Shown here: piece by piece, positions 24,420-31,979 of the stretch
Numbering within the stretch: position 1 is the first letter of the stretch
Layout of the letters: each line of letters begins with the position of its first letter
Source of the DNA: Terriglobia bacterium
Lineage (GTDB): Bacteria; Acidobacteriota; Terriglobia; Bryobacterales; Bryobacteraceae
Direction: 5' to 3'
NCBI GenBank assembly: GCA_020073145.1
Contig: JAIQFS010000022.1
Coordinates: 24,961-88,960, forward strand
Length of the DNA stretch: 64,000 nucleotides
The notes under the pieces: generated by a model
Told to the model about the DNA's origin: nothing
Database searches by the model: none
Seen by the model: the letters and a program-made list of their open reading frames with translations, nothing else
Translations under genes and position numbers: made by a program

Positions 24420-25400
24420 TCACTGCACCGCCAGGACCCGGGCGGTGGCGCATTCTTCGGCGACCTTGAGAAAGTTCAGAGCCTTGGCATTGCCCACGAT
24501 GTAGGGATTCGGCGTGACCGGGCCTTGGGCCAGCAGCGGCAGGTTGATCTTGGAGCGGTCCCAATCGGTATGGTTGGCGATGATGATGTCCGCGCCCGCC
24601 TGCTTCACGATGGCGCTGAATCGCTGATCCGACCGGATGTAGGTGCGGACGGCTTCCGGATCGGTGTTGAGTCCCACTCCTCCCCAGAGGGCGACCATGT
24701 GGGTCGCGCCATGGTCTTTCACGGGAAAGATGCTGGAGATGGTGCCCGGCGTGTGACCAGGAGTGATGTAGAGGGTCACGGAGGTGTCGCCGAGGGTGAG
24801 CTTCTGGCCGTCAACGGCCTCCATATCGCGCTTCGGCTTGGTGCCGTTGGTTCGCTTATCGAGGACATCCCAGTCGGCAGGTGACATGATGACGCGGGTA
24901 CCGTAATGTTCCTGGAGGTACCGCGCCCCGCCGTCGTGATCGGGGTGGGCATGACTGACGACGGCGTATTTGATGGTGGCCGGGTCCAGCCCCACCTTCT
25001 TCATGCCGTTGACGACCTCGTCTTCGATCGAATAATCGAAGAGGGTGTCCATGAGGATGATGCCTTGCGAGGTGGTGATGGCCCAGGCGGAGTACTCGGA
25101 CTGGCCGAAGAAGTAGAGGTTGTCAAAGACCTTCACTGGGTCGCGATGCCACGTTGACGGGTCCGGAGGTCCGGCGCGCCTCGGGCCGCCGGCACGCTGG
25201 CCGCCGCCGGGGCCACGCTGCGCTCGCGCGTCGGCGCGCGGGCCTCCCGGGCCGGGCCCGGTGCATTGGAAGGTGTAGAGATTCTGAAAATCGTCGCCGG
25301 CCGCGGCCTTGGCGGCAGCCATGTGGGCATCGGGCGAATCGTTCTGATCTTGAGCCGCCAGACTGGAGACGGCCAGCAGCAGGCCCAGCGCAATTTTCAT
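24420..25400 (-). CDS. Secreted MBL-fold metallo-hydrolase
   Basis: 326 residues. A signal peptide (MKIALGLLLAVSSLAAQ) is followed by a Gly/Arg/Pro-rich stretch (about 50-80) and then an MBL domain: metal motif SHAHPDHDGG (HxHxDH), PGHTPGT (third His), and a late ANHTDWDR His. The third-ligand and tail pattern resembles subclass B3-like hydrolases, but the extended N terminus and lack of a CSLN/SSHASF-type C terminus make beta-lactamase activity doubtful. It could also be an acidobacterial lactonase or alkylsulfatase-like enzyme. Upstream of it on the same strand is the alpha/beta hydrolase at 25423, separated by 22 bp, so co-transcription is likely. Confidence 0.8.
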   Translation of the reverse strand: MKIALGLLLAVSSLAAQDQNDSPDAHMAAAKAAAGDDFQNLYTFQCTGPGPGGPRADARAQRGPGGGQRAGGPRRAGPPDPSTWHRDPVKVFDNLYFFGQSEYSAWAITTSQGIILMDTLFDYSIEDEVVNGMKKVGLDPATIKYAVVSHAHPDHDGGARYLQEHYGTRVIMSPADWDVLDKRTNGTKPKRDMEAVDGQKLTLGDTSVTLYITPGHTPGTISSIFPVKDHGATHMVALWGGVGLNTDPEAVRTYIRSDQRFSAIVKQAGADIIIANHTDWDRSKINLPLLAQGPVTPNPYIVGNAKALNFLKVAEECATARVLAVQ

Positions 25401-25422
25401 AGTCTTTTATTGTACTCGGGGG

Positions 25423-26283
25423 CTAAGCCAGGGCGCGCAGCAGGAATTCCATGACCTTCCCGGTCTGGCCGGGAATCCAGTGTCCGGCTTCGGGCAGATC
25501 CACCACCTCGGCTTTCGGGACATACCGCTCCAGCCGCTTCTTGGTCTGGGCGGAATCCAGAAGAGCGTCCCGCCCGCCTACGATCGCCAGCACCGGAATC
25601 GTCAGACGCCGCAGCGCCTCGTTGGAAAACACGGGCAGCTTCACCATGCGGGGGCGGAAATGCAGGTAGATGAGAGTCACGAAGTCGAGGAACGCCTTGA
25701 CGGCAGGCGGCGGATCGGCAGGCCAGCGCCCCAGAATGCGTTCCCTCAGTTTCCGTTTCCCCCAGCCGCCGCACAGGCGCAGCACCAGGGTGGCGAAGAC
25801 AATGCCGACCTTCTGGCGTCCGATCCCTCCCGGGCCCAGGACGGCGAGGCGTTCCACGCGCTCCGGGCGTCGAATGGCGTAGTCCAGTGCAAGCCAGCCG
25901 CCCAGCGACACACCGGCGAGCGCGGCGCGATCCACGGAAAGGCCGCGCAGCACCTCATCCAGCCACACGGCATACGCATCGGAAGCGAGCGGCGGCCGCG
26001 AAGGCGCGCTCAACCCGGGCTCACCGATCAGATCGACGGCATAGACCCGGAAGCGGCTCGCAAAGGTGCGCACGTCTCCCATCCACATGGCGTTGTTCGC
26101 CGCGCCGCCGTGCAGCAGCAGGAGCGGCGGAGCGCCTTCCTCCCCCGAGGCGATCACGAAGGTTTCGCCCTGGCTTGTGGGGATGCGCATTTCCTGGTGG
26201 GGCACGGGCCAGTACTTGAGGAACATCAGATACCGCTCGCGCACCAGACGCTCCCCCTCGGGTGTTCGATAAATACGTTTCAT
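25423..26283 (-). CDS. Alpha/beta hydrolase
   Basis: 286 residues, no signal peptide. LLLLHGGAANNAMW (oxyanion loop), AVDLIGEPGLSAPS, nucleophile elbow LAGVSLGGW (Ser), IVGGRDALLDSAQT (acid) and PEAGHWIPGQT (His) give the full triad. It resembles the CFTR-inhibitory-factor/YdjP-like group of soluble hydrolases; the substrate is not evident. The start at 26283 is set by AGGAGC about 6 nt upstream. It follows the DUF2239 gene by 69 bp and may be read from the same strong promoter, and precedes the MBL-fold gene. Confidence 0.85.
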   Translation of the reverse strand: MKRIYRTPEGERLVRERYLMFLKYWPVPHQEMRIPTSQGETFVIASGEEGAPPLLLLHGGAANNAMWMGDVRTFASRFRVYAVDLIGEPGLSAPSRPPLASDAYAVWLDEVLRGLSVDRAALAGVSLGGWLALDYAIRRPERVERLAVLGPGGIGRQKVGIVFATLVLRLCGGWGKRKLRERILGRWPADPPPAVKAFLDFVTLIYLHFRPRMVKLPVFSNEALRRLTIPVLAIVGGRDALLDSAQTKKRLERYVPKAEVVDLPEAGHWIPGQTGKVMEFLLRALA

Positions 26284-26352
26284 AGAATGCTCCTTTCGAA
26301 AGGACACACGTCTCCTGTTGGTTGTGATGATTCCGGTAATTTCGTGAAACGA

Positions 26353-26907
26353 CTAGCCGGCGCTGGGCTCGCGATCGGCGAACGCAAGCTGGACCGCGTA
26401 GTCCCGGACGTCCGCCGGCCAGCCCGCGATGAGTTCGCTGAAGCGGCGGCGTTCGTAGGCAAACAACGCGCGGGTGGCTTCCTCAAAGCCGGGCAGGTTC
26501 CCGGCGATCGCGGACATGAAGCGGTAAGCGGCTTCCTGCGCCGCGCGGACACGGTCCCCGTCACCGCTGGTCTTTCGCGCCTGCTCGACCAGCTTTCTCA
26601 ATGCCACCGAGGCTCCTCCGGGTTGAGTGCTCAGCCAGTCCCAATGCCGCGGCAGCAACGTGACTTCCTTCGCCACCACGCCCAGCCGCGGACGTCCTCG
26701 CCCGCGGGGCTCCTCCGATGCCTCCGGAGGGTAACGGATGGAGATTTCCTCGGCAGTGCCATGGGTATCGAGGTCGATCTGCTGCCCGGTGGCGTCGTCA
26801 AACACGAGGAACTCGCCGCCCTGCGGCGCATCCTTTAGAAGAAGCGCCACTTCCGCAGGGGAGCCGGCCGCGATGCGGGTCATTCCGTGGAAGGCCGAAT
26901 AGCTCAT
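26353..26907 (-). CDS. DUF2239 family protein
   Basis: 184 residues from the ATG at 26907. It carries the DUF2239 signature GRGRPRLGVVAKEVTLLPRH followed by WDWLSTQPGGASVALRKLVE and a PADVRDYAVQLA C terminus. No catalytic site is known for the family; members are small cytoplasmic proteins often found near regulators. A consensus promoter TTGACA-17-TAATAT ends 6 nt before this ATG, so the message is probably leaderless; a TTG two codons upstream is not needed. Two copies of an ATATTACCCGG(G/A)TA box overlap the promoter, so the gene appears tightly repressed by an unidentified regulator. Confidence 0.82.
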   Translation of the reverse strand: MSYSAFHGMTRIAAGSPAEVALLLKDAPQGGEFLVFDDATGQQIDLDTHGTAEEISIRYPPEASEEPRGRGRPRLGVVAKEVTLLPRHWDWLSTQPGGASVALRKLVEQARKTSGDGDRVRAAQEAAYRFMSAIAGNLPGFEEATRALFAYERRRFSELIAGWPADVRDYAVQLAFADREPSAG

Positions 26908-26911
26908 GCCC

Positions 26912-26929
26912 AAATATTACCCGGGTATA
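26912..26929. promoter_or_regulatory. Operator copy 1 over the -10 region of DUF2239
   Basis: AATATTACCCGGGTATAA contains the perfect 10-bp palindrome TACCCGGGTA (26918-26927). It covers the -10 hexamer TAATAT (26914-26919, minus strand) and part of the spacer. Confidence 0.65.
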
Positions 26930-26936
26930 AACAGTT

Positions 26937-26942
26937 TGTCAA
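26937..26942 (-). promoter_or_regulatory. Consensus -35 TTGACA of the DUF2239 promoter
   Basis: TTGACA on the minus strand, 17 bp from TAATAT (26914-26919), which is 6 nt from the ATG at 26907. This is the best sigma70-like promoter I found in the window. Confidence 0.7.
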
Positions 26943-26957
26943 TATTACCCGGATAAA
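26940..26957. promoter_or_regulatory. Operator copy 2 over the -35 region of DUF2239
   Basis: The box ATATTACCCGGATA repeats copy 1 in the same orientation, 28 bp away, with one change from the palindrome (G to A). It overlaps the -35 hexamer. Paired sites on -35 and -10 imply cooperative repression. Confidence 0.6.
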
Positions 26958-27031
26958 AAATTTGAGGAACAGAATCTGAGGGTTGCGGGGCTTGCGGAAC
27001 CGCCCGGAATGGGGGGGCCGCCCCACCGGCC

Positions 27032-27874
27032 TTAGTTGCCTTTCTTCTCTGCGGGTGGGGCTTGCCGGCGGGCCAGCGCGGCCTCGAAGGTCTTCTCGTA
27101 CTGGGCGACGTGAGCCTTGTAGCCCTCCGGATCGACGAACGGATTCGGGTCTCCGGGGCCTCGCTTTTCGAGCTTGGCGTATTTCTCGGCCAGGTTATAG
27201 AACGACGCGTGCGAGCTGAGAAACACTTCGACCGGGAAGGTGAGGGCTTTTTTGTAGGTGGCCCGGAAGTCATCCACCATTCCCGGGTACTGATCGAGGG
27301 ACTGGAGGAACTGGCCGTTGAGGCTGCACTCGATGAACGTGTAATAGCTCTTGCCGTCTTCCTTGAGCTCCGTGCTCCAGGCAAGGCATCCCCGGGTGTG
27401 ACCCGGCATGATGTGGGCGGTCAGGGTGGTTCCGCCGAGGGTGACGGTCTCGCCATCATCGACGAGGCGATCGATGGGGTGTACTTGGCCTGCCGGGTGG
27501 AAGTCTTTGGTCTTGTCGGCGTCGACGCGCCCCACCACCACTTGCGCGCCGGTCAATTCCTTGACCATGTTGTCACCGCCCACGTGGTCCGGGTGGGCGT
27601 GGCCGGCGATCAGGATTTTGATGTCGCTGAACTTGAACCCGAGTTTTTCCACGCTGGCCTTAATGACCGGCACGGATGTTTCGTAGTCGCTGTTCATCAG
27701 GATGTTGCCCTGGGGCGTGACGATCAGGAAGGAAGCCAGCTCCTTGGTGCCCACGTAATAGAGGTTGTCCATCACGCGGTGCGGGGGGAACGGATCGTTC
27801 CACCCCTTGGGCTGACAGAACGCGACCAGCGGGGAAAGGGCCAAGGCGAATGCCGATAACATCAGTTTGCGCAT
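27032..27874 (-). CDS. Subclass B3-like metallo-beta-lactamase
   Basis: 280 residues with a signal peptide (LSAFALALSPLVAFC). MBL fold: GHAHPDHVGG gives HxHxDH (His92, His94, Asp96, His97), MPGHTRGCLAWS the third zinc His near 157, and SSHASFYNLAEKYAKL the last His near 221. The HAHPDH, GHTRGC and SSHASF pattern is that of B3 beta-lactamases such as the soil LRA and THIN-B types. Whether it hydrolyses beta-lactams must be tested; many environmental B3 homologs do. GAGGAG precedes the start. Downstream of the DUF6152 gene on the same strand (51-bp gap), possibly co-transcribed with it and the family protein at 28366. Confidence 0.83.
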   Translation of the reverse strand: MRKLMLSAFALALSPLVAFCQPKGWNDPFPPHRVMDNLYYVGTKELASFLIVTPQGNILMNSDYETSVPVIKASVEKLGFKFSDIKILIAGHAHPDHVGGDNMVKELTGAQVVVGRVDADKTKDFHPAGQVHPIDRLVDDGETVTLGGTTLTAHIMPGHTRGCLAWSTELKEDGKSYYTFIECSLNGQFLQSLDQYPGMVDDFRATYKKALTFPVEVFLSSHASFYNLAEKYAKLEKRGPGDPNPFVDPEGYKAHVAQYEKTFEAALARRQAPPAEKKGN

Positions 27875-27925
27875 GAGGGCTCCTCGCGGCCGGAGCCGCG
27901 CGCGGATTCAGGGAACGGCGGCCGG

Positions 27926-28345
27926 TTACTTCTCTTTGCCGGCCTCTTTGCCGCCGGTGTAGCTGCTGCCTGTCTCCAGCTTGCGGCCGTCGGGAAACTC
28001 GATGCTTCGCGAGTTGGCCCGCAGCGAGCCGTCTTTGGCCGGGAATCCATTGACGATGATGCGAGTTCCGGCGGGAAGCGTATTCCGGTTCCAGCCGTTG
28101 CGCAGCAGAACCCCAGGCGCTCCGCCTTCGACCGCCCAACGCTCGGTGGTGCCGTCCGGTTTTTCGATGTCCATGAACAGCCAGGTGTGCGGGTTCGACC
28201 ACTCCATCTTCACCACTTTGCCTTCGAGCTTGATGGGTTTGCTTCCGTCGAATTCGGCGGAAAAGGAGTGGTGGGCCAAAACGGGGAACGCCGCCGCCAC
28301 CAGCAAGCCGGCTGTTGCCAAAATTCTCATCAGTTTGCGGTTCAT
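27926..28345 (-). CDS. DUF6152 family secreted protein
   Basis: 139 residues. A signal peptide ending PVLA is followed by the family motif HHSFSAEFD, then LEGKVVKMEWSNPHTWLFMD and GTRIIVNGFPAKDGS. The small beta-barrel (OB-like) fold with the HHS N terminus defines DUF6152; its function is unknown. GGAGTAGGA precedes the ATG. It sits 20 bp downstream of the DFSGLW-type protein at 28366, so the pair is an operon. A second DUF6152 gene lies at 38834, near another member of that family. Confidence 0.82.
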   Translation of the reverse strand: MNRKLMRILATAGLLVAAAFPVLAHHSFSAEFDGSKPIKLEGKVVKMEWSNPHTWLFMDIEKPDGTTERWAVEGGAPGVLLRNGWNRNTLPAGTRIIVNGFPAKDGSLRANSRSIEFPDGRKLETGSSYTGGKEAGKEK

Positions 28346-28365
28346 GAGTCCTACTCCTCGTCTTT

Positions 28366-29181
28366 CTACTTCGTAACGGGCTTCGGCTGCTCCAGGTGCA
28401 TCAAATCGCTATACAGAAGTTTATCGGCGAACGGCACGCACTTGTGCTCCAGCACTTCCACATTCTGGTCGATCAAACGATACAGGGGCATCTCGATGGT
28501 CCAGGGCTTGGAGTACGTCATGGGATCCTCGAGGGTGGCTTCGTAGGCGATGTGGCTTGAATCGAGCAGCTTGAAACGCTCGGTGACCTTTAACTGATTG
28601 CTGTGGAAGTTGCCCGCGCGATCCAGCCAGGTTTTCTCGTTCTGACCGATGGTGGTGACCACCAGAACGTTGCCGTCCCAGCTTCCGCTGGACTTACCCA
28701 TCCAGGTATCCACGGCCGGCTCCGAGTGGTCCTTCATGTAGATGATTCGGTTGGTGGCGGCGAACGGGTAAACCATCAGCAGGTCGCCGTTGCCCTGGGA
28801 GATCTGGAACGGCATGTCATGATACGTGACGCGCGGAACGCCGAGCATGTAACACTTGGCTTCGGGGTCGGTGGCAGGCCAGCCGGCGCGATTTTTGTCG
28901 CGCTCTTTGAGGGCTTCGGGCAGGTACGGGATGGTTCCTCCGCGCACGACGCTTTTGCCCGCCGGGATGGCGGCAATCGCGCCTAGCGGCCAAAATTCGT
29001 CGAGAGCCACAGCGCTGTGCGCTTCCAGATTCCAATAGGCAGTGTTCAACGCCTGCCAGATCCCATTGAAGTTAGGGTGGCCGCCGATGGTTTCCGGGCG
29101 CTTCGCTTCCTGGGCCGCGGCCGACGAGATCAGCGCCGCCGTCAGGATCGCGCCAAAGAATCGATTGCGCCGATTTTGCAT
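28366..29181 (-). CDS. Secreted protein of the DFSGLW/DGRPLP paralogous family (member 2)
   Basis: 271 residues with signal peptide (AILTAALISSAAAQ). The motif order is HPNFNGIWQALN, NRIIYMKDHSEP, WMGKSSGSWDGNVLVVTTIG, KVTERFKLLD, and ATLEDPMTYSKPWTI, which corresponds to DFSGLW, the DGRP region, WDGDTLVVETT, TER and DPKAYTKP in the other members. There is no CxxCH or recognisable catalytic motif. It is the first gene of an operon with DUF6152. GGAGAGGGA precedes the ATG. Confidence 0.73.
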   Translation of the reverse strand: MQNRRNRFFGAILTAALISSAAAQEAKRPETIGGHPNFNGIWQALNTAYWNLEAHSAVALDEFWPLGAIAAIPAGKSVVRGGTIPYLPEALKERDKNRAGWPATDPEAKCYMLGVPRVTYHDMPFQISQGNGDLLMVYPFAATNRIIYMKDHSEPAVDTWMGKSSGSWDGNVLVVTTIGQNEKTWLDRAGNFHSNQLKVTERFKLLDSSHIAYEATLEDPMTYSKPWTIEMPLYRLIDQNVEVLEHKCVPFADKLLYSDLMHLEQPKPVTK

Positions 29182-29305
29182 TCTTTCTGTTCCCTCTCCC
29201 CCATAATGTGGCTTGCCGCTACCAATGGCCGCGCGAGCAAATCGCGATCGTCATAAGGATATCACGCCGGTTTGCCCGGGTGGCTGGGGCGGGCCCTGGG
29301 GGCTG

Positions 29306-29500
29306 CTAAGATGAGACGCTACGCAGGCGGCGCAGCCTCCCCAACTGGAGGAACCGGATGGAGACGGCAATCACTTGAAGCGCCACGGCGGTGAAGGCCA
29401 GCGGCCGGACAGGCCGGAAGGGAAAATACCCGGCGCTCGACCGCCAGACCCACAGTCCGTAGGCACCGGCCAGAATGAGGAAGCTTCCCGCATGGGCAGG
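29306..29500 (-). pseudogene. Possible remnant of a small membrane protein
   Basis: This frame ends with two hydrophobic stretches, GSFLILAGAYGLWVW and LAFTAVALQVIAVSIRFLQL, separated by a basic loop and followed by a basic tail. It looks like the C terminus of an inner-membrane protein. No start codon with a ribosome site fits, and upstream the frame merely runs antisense to the gene at 29669. The rest of 29182-29668 holds only promoter sequence as far as I can see. Confidence 0.35.
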
Positions 29501-29668
29501 GTTCGGGAACTGCCCTCCAGGGAGAGGTTCTGAGGCGAACCTTGGGCGATTCGAGCCCCCCGAGTCCATGCCGCGTATTCGATCACCGGGGGAGGTGCGG
29601 TTTGCCTGCACATCCGGAGAAGGGATAAGATTGATCTGCTGGATGAAAATCGGCAGAGGAGTCGTACG

Positions 29669-30706
29669 ATGATCAGACGGATTCTGGCTCTGGGTGGAAT
29701 CAGCATCGCGGTGGCCCTGGCGCAAGCTCCAGCACCGCCTGCGGGACAGGGCAAGAAAGCGCCCGCGGCCGCCTCCAAGACCGCCCCCAAAACCGTAGCC
29801 AAGAGCGACGCAAAATTTACGCCGCCGAAGACGCCGTGGGGCGAACCCGACCTGCAGGGCATCTGGCCTCTCAACCATTTGATCGCGGTCGGCCTGGAGC
29901 GGCCCAAGCAGTACGGCGACCGCCTGTACCTTTCCGAGGACGAAATCGCCAAAGCGCAAGCCAACCTGGATGCGCGCAACAAGCGCTTCGAGTCCGGGCC
30001 GATTCCGCAGGCGGACGTTTCGAAGCGGGTGATGCGGCAGACGTCGCTGATCGTCGATCCGCCCAACGGCCACTTCCCCGAACTCACCGAATACGGGAAG
30101 AAGCTGCAGGCGGACATGCGCAGCAGCTATCGGCCGGGTGAGACCGTTTTCGACAGCATCGACGACTTCAGCGCGTGGGACCGGTGCATTACGCGAGGCA
30201 TGCCGGTTTCGATGGAGCCGCGCAATTACAACAACGGCATCCGCATCATGCAATCGCCCGGATATGTGATCATCGTGCTGGAGATGGCGCATGAGGCCCG
30301 CGTCATCCCCACCACCGGCATGCCGCCGCTGGATTCCACGATCAAGCAGTGGATGGGCGAATCGCGCGGCCACTGGGAAGGCAACACGCTGGTGGTGGAG
30401 ACGACGAACTTCAACGGCCTGGTGGGCGAGACCAGCGCCGGCGTCCCCGGCTCTCCGCGCCCGATGGAGCCCGAAACCGAAGGTCTTCACATTGTCGAAC
30501 GCTTCACCCGCACCGCCGCCGACACCATCGAGTTCAAGATGACCATCTCGGATCCGACCGTGCTGGTAACTCCCTACACGGTGGCGTATCCCATGTATCT
30601 CGACAACACTTACGAGATGTTCGAGTACGCCTGCCACGAGGGCAACACCGCGGTGCGCAACTACATCGAAACGTCGCGCTACGAACGCACGCACCCGAAG
30701 AAGTAA
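29669..30706 (+). CDS. Secreted protein of the DFSGLW/DGRPLP paralogous family (member 3)
   Basis: 345 residues with a signal peptide (GGISIAVALAQA) and a Lys/Ala/Pro-rich linker to about residue 50. Family motifs: GEPDLQGIWPLN, YVIIVLEMAHEARVI, WMGESRGHWEGNTLVVETTN, HIVERFTR, MTISDPTVLVTPYTV and FEYACHEGN. Its last 70 bp (30636-30705) are duplicated at 33835-33904, on the far side of the retron island, so the 3' end of this gene was the insertion site. AGAGGAG precedes the ATG. Function unknown. Confidence 0.76.
   Translation: MIRRILALGGISIAVALAQAPAPPAGQGKKAPAAASKTAPKTVAKSDAKFTPPKTPWGEPDLQGIWPLNHLIAVGLERPKQYGDRLYLSEDEIAKAQANLDARNKRFESGPIPQADVSKRVMRQTSLIVDPPNGHFPELTEYGKKLQADMRSSYRPGETVFDSIDDFSAWDRCITRGMPVSMEPRNYNNGIRIMQSPGYVIIVLEMAHEARVIPTTGMPPLDSTIKQWMGESRGHWEGNTLVVETTNFNGLVGETSAGVPGSPRPMEPETEGLHIVERFTRTAADTIEFKMTISDPTVLVTPYTVAYPMYLDNTYEMFEYACHEGNTAVRNYIETSRYERTHPKK
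30636..30705 (+). repeat. Direct repeat, left copy (attL-like), 3' end of the host gene
   Basis: 70 bp ending at the second base of the TAA stop. It matches 33835-33904 at 68 of 70 positions. This is the copy now used as the C terminus of the gene at 29669 (EGNTAVRNYIETSRYERTHP). Confidence 0.88.
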
Positions 30707-30886
30707 GTCCCGGCTTTACCGGATTCGGGGCTTCGAAGCGGGCCGTTCCGTGCAAGGCTCTCCGTGGGGATGGGCGGAGACAATCCGCTTGTCGTTCCTG
30801 ATCTCTCCGGTTTCCTCGAACGCCGCTTCCAGGCGCGCCGGCAAAGCCCGTAGGGCCACGATCCGGCGAGGATGTACGCGGAGCGC

Positions 30887-30892
30887 TATACT
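30887..30892 (+). promoter_or_regulatory. -10 box TATACT for the NDT-like gene
   Basis: TATACT lies 40 nt before the GTG at 30932, and GAGGAA follows as ribosome site. The -35 region was not resolved. Confidence 0.35.
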
Positions 30893-30931
30893 GTCATGCT
30901 GAATGTATTTCGAAAGCGTGAGGAATAGCTC

Positions 30932-31750
30932 GTGGGCCGTTGTTTTGTGATCCAACCCTTCGATAGAGGTGCTTACGACAAACGGTACGAGGATGTAATC
31001 GTTCCTGCGATCGTAAATGCAGGTCTCAACGACTATCGTGTCGACCGTGATCCGGCAACGAAGGTCTTGATTGACGCGATTGAGGACGGCATCCGCGGCA
31101 GCGACGCCTGCATAGCCGACGTCACAACTGATAATCCAAACGTCTGGTACGAGCTTGGATTCGCTATCGCTAACGGCAAGCCGCTGGTTATGATCTGCAA
31201 CTCGAGGGAAAGAACCGGACCGTTTCCTTTCGACGTCAGACACAGGGTCATTATTGCGTACGCGACGGAGTCGCCGCGCGACTTCCAGGCACTCCAATCT
31301 GAAATCACCGAGCGACTCAAAGCGCTATTGGATGCGACGACCAAAGCTCAGACGATGGCCTCTATGGAATCGTCAAAAACGATTTCCGGCTTATCTCCTC
31401 ACGAGATGGCTGCCCTTCAGATTGTCATGGAGAATCAGTTATCTGCGCAGGACATGATGTCGGCCTCCGACGTCCAGCAGCAAATGGTCCGAGCAGGTTT
31501 TTCGAAAATTGCTGCGACGCTGAGCCTTCGACTGCTCGATAAGAGGGGTTTAATGGAGTCCGTCGAGGATAGCGATATAAACGGCAACACCTGGTGGTGC
31601 TACCGCGTCACCCAGGCGGGTGTTGACTGGCTACTATCCAACCAAGACCTTTTCCAAATGCGCAGCCGACCTAGCCCCCAAGCAGCGACGCATCAATCTA
31701 AGATTGATGAATTCAGCCAGGGAATTACGGACGACGACGTTCCGTTTTGA
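30932..31750 (+). CDS. Retron-associated effector: NDT-like N-glycosidase domain plus winged helix
   Basis: 272 residues from a GTG with GAGGAA upstream. Residues 1-130 form a nucleoside-deoxyribosyltransferase-like domain: CFVIQPFDRGAYDKRYEDV, RDPATKVLIDAIEDGIRGSD, ACIADVTTDNPNVWYELGFA (the Glu of WYELG is the usual catalytic residue) and KPLVMICN. Residues about 148-240 are a winged helix (SASDVQQQMVRAGFSKIAAT, LSLRLLDKRGL, YRVTQAGVDWLL). NDT-like proteins with DNA-binding helices are the toxic effectors of type II retrons such as Eco1 and Sen2. The gene lies directly upstream of the msr-msd-like RNA and RT. It could also be a plain SIR2/TIR-like stand-alone toxin, but the WYELG motif favours NDT. 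It appears intact. Confidence 0.78.
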   Translation: MGRCFVIQPFDRGAYDKRYEDVIVPAIVNAGLNDYRVDRDPATKVLIDAIEDGIRGSDACIADVTTDNPNVWYELGFAIANGKPLVMICNSRERTGPFPFDVRHRVIIAYATESPRDFQALQSEITERLKALLDATTKAQTMASMESSKTISGLSPHEMAALQIVMENQLSAQDMMSASDVQQQMVRAGFSKIAATLSLRLLDKRGLMESVEDSDINGNTWWCYRVTQAGVDWLLSNQDLFQMRSRPSPQAATHQSKIDEFSQGITDDDVPF

Positions 31751-31826
31751 AGCCGGCGTTCTCGGCGTGCTAAATAAGGATAATAGCCCCGTGGCGAGCC
31801 GGACCGAGAGATGGTATTTTAGCGTT

Positions 31827-31965
31827 GGGCCTACGGATAGATTTATTGCCATGTTTCGTGGCAGTTGAAAACAATGCTGGAGGCGTTGCTGGCTCATCGC
31901 TCAGTGACCACTGTGCATGTGCTCTGTGTCCTGTTGACTATCGCGTAAGAGTACCCGTTAGGCCC
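31827..31965 (+). ncRNA. Retron msr-msd-like RNA
   Basis: Ends pair as a1/a2: GGGCCTACGG (31827-31836) with CCGTTAGGCCC (31955-31965), one bulged T. Inside are three hairpins: TGCCA/TGGCA with a 7-nt loop (31847-31863), CAATGC/GCGTTG with a 5-nt loop (31872-31888), and an imperfect 10-pair stem GACCACTGTGC/GCTCTGTGTC with loop ATGT (31906-31930). Two short msr loops, one longer msd stem and closing a1/a2 arms are the retron layout. The AGATTTATTG just after a1 resembles the same place in Ec67 as I remember it. A TATTTT box ends 6 nt before the first G. It ends 14 nt before the RT start codon. Confidence 0.62.
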
Positions 31966-31979
31966 TTTCTTTTAGTTAA

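Noticed and set aside
29306..30694. Long minus-strand open frame of 462 codons
   Set aside because: It is antisense to the secreted family gene at 29669; the Arg/His/Gly-rich reading has no domain. Only its last part (29306-29500) looks like real membrane sequence and is listed separately.
30932..31750. TIR-domain reading of the island's first gene
   Set aside because: The QPFDRG start and IADVTTDNPNVWYELG fit the nucleoside-deoxyribosyltransferase-like fold better, and no TIR catalytic Glu context was recognised.
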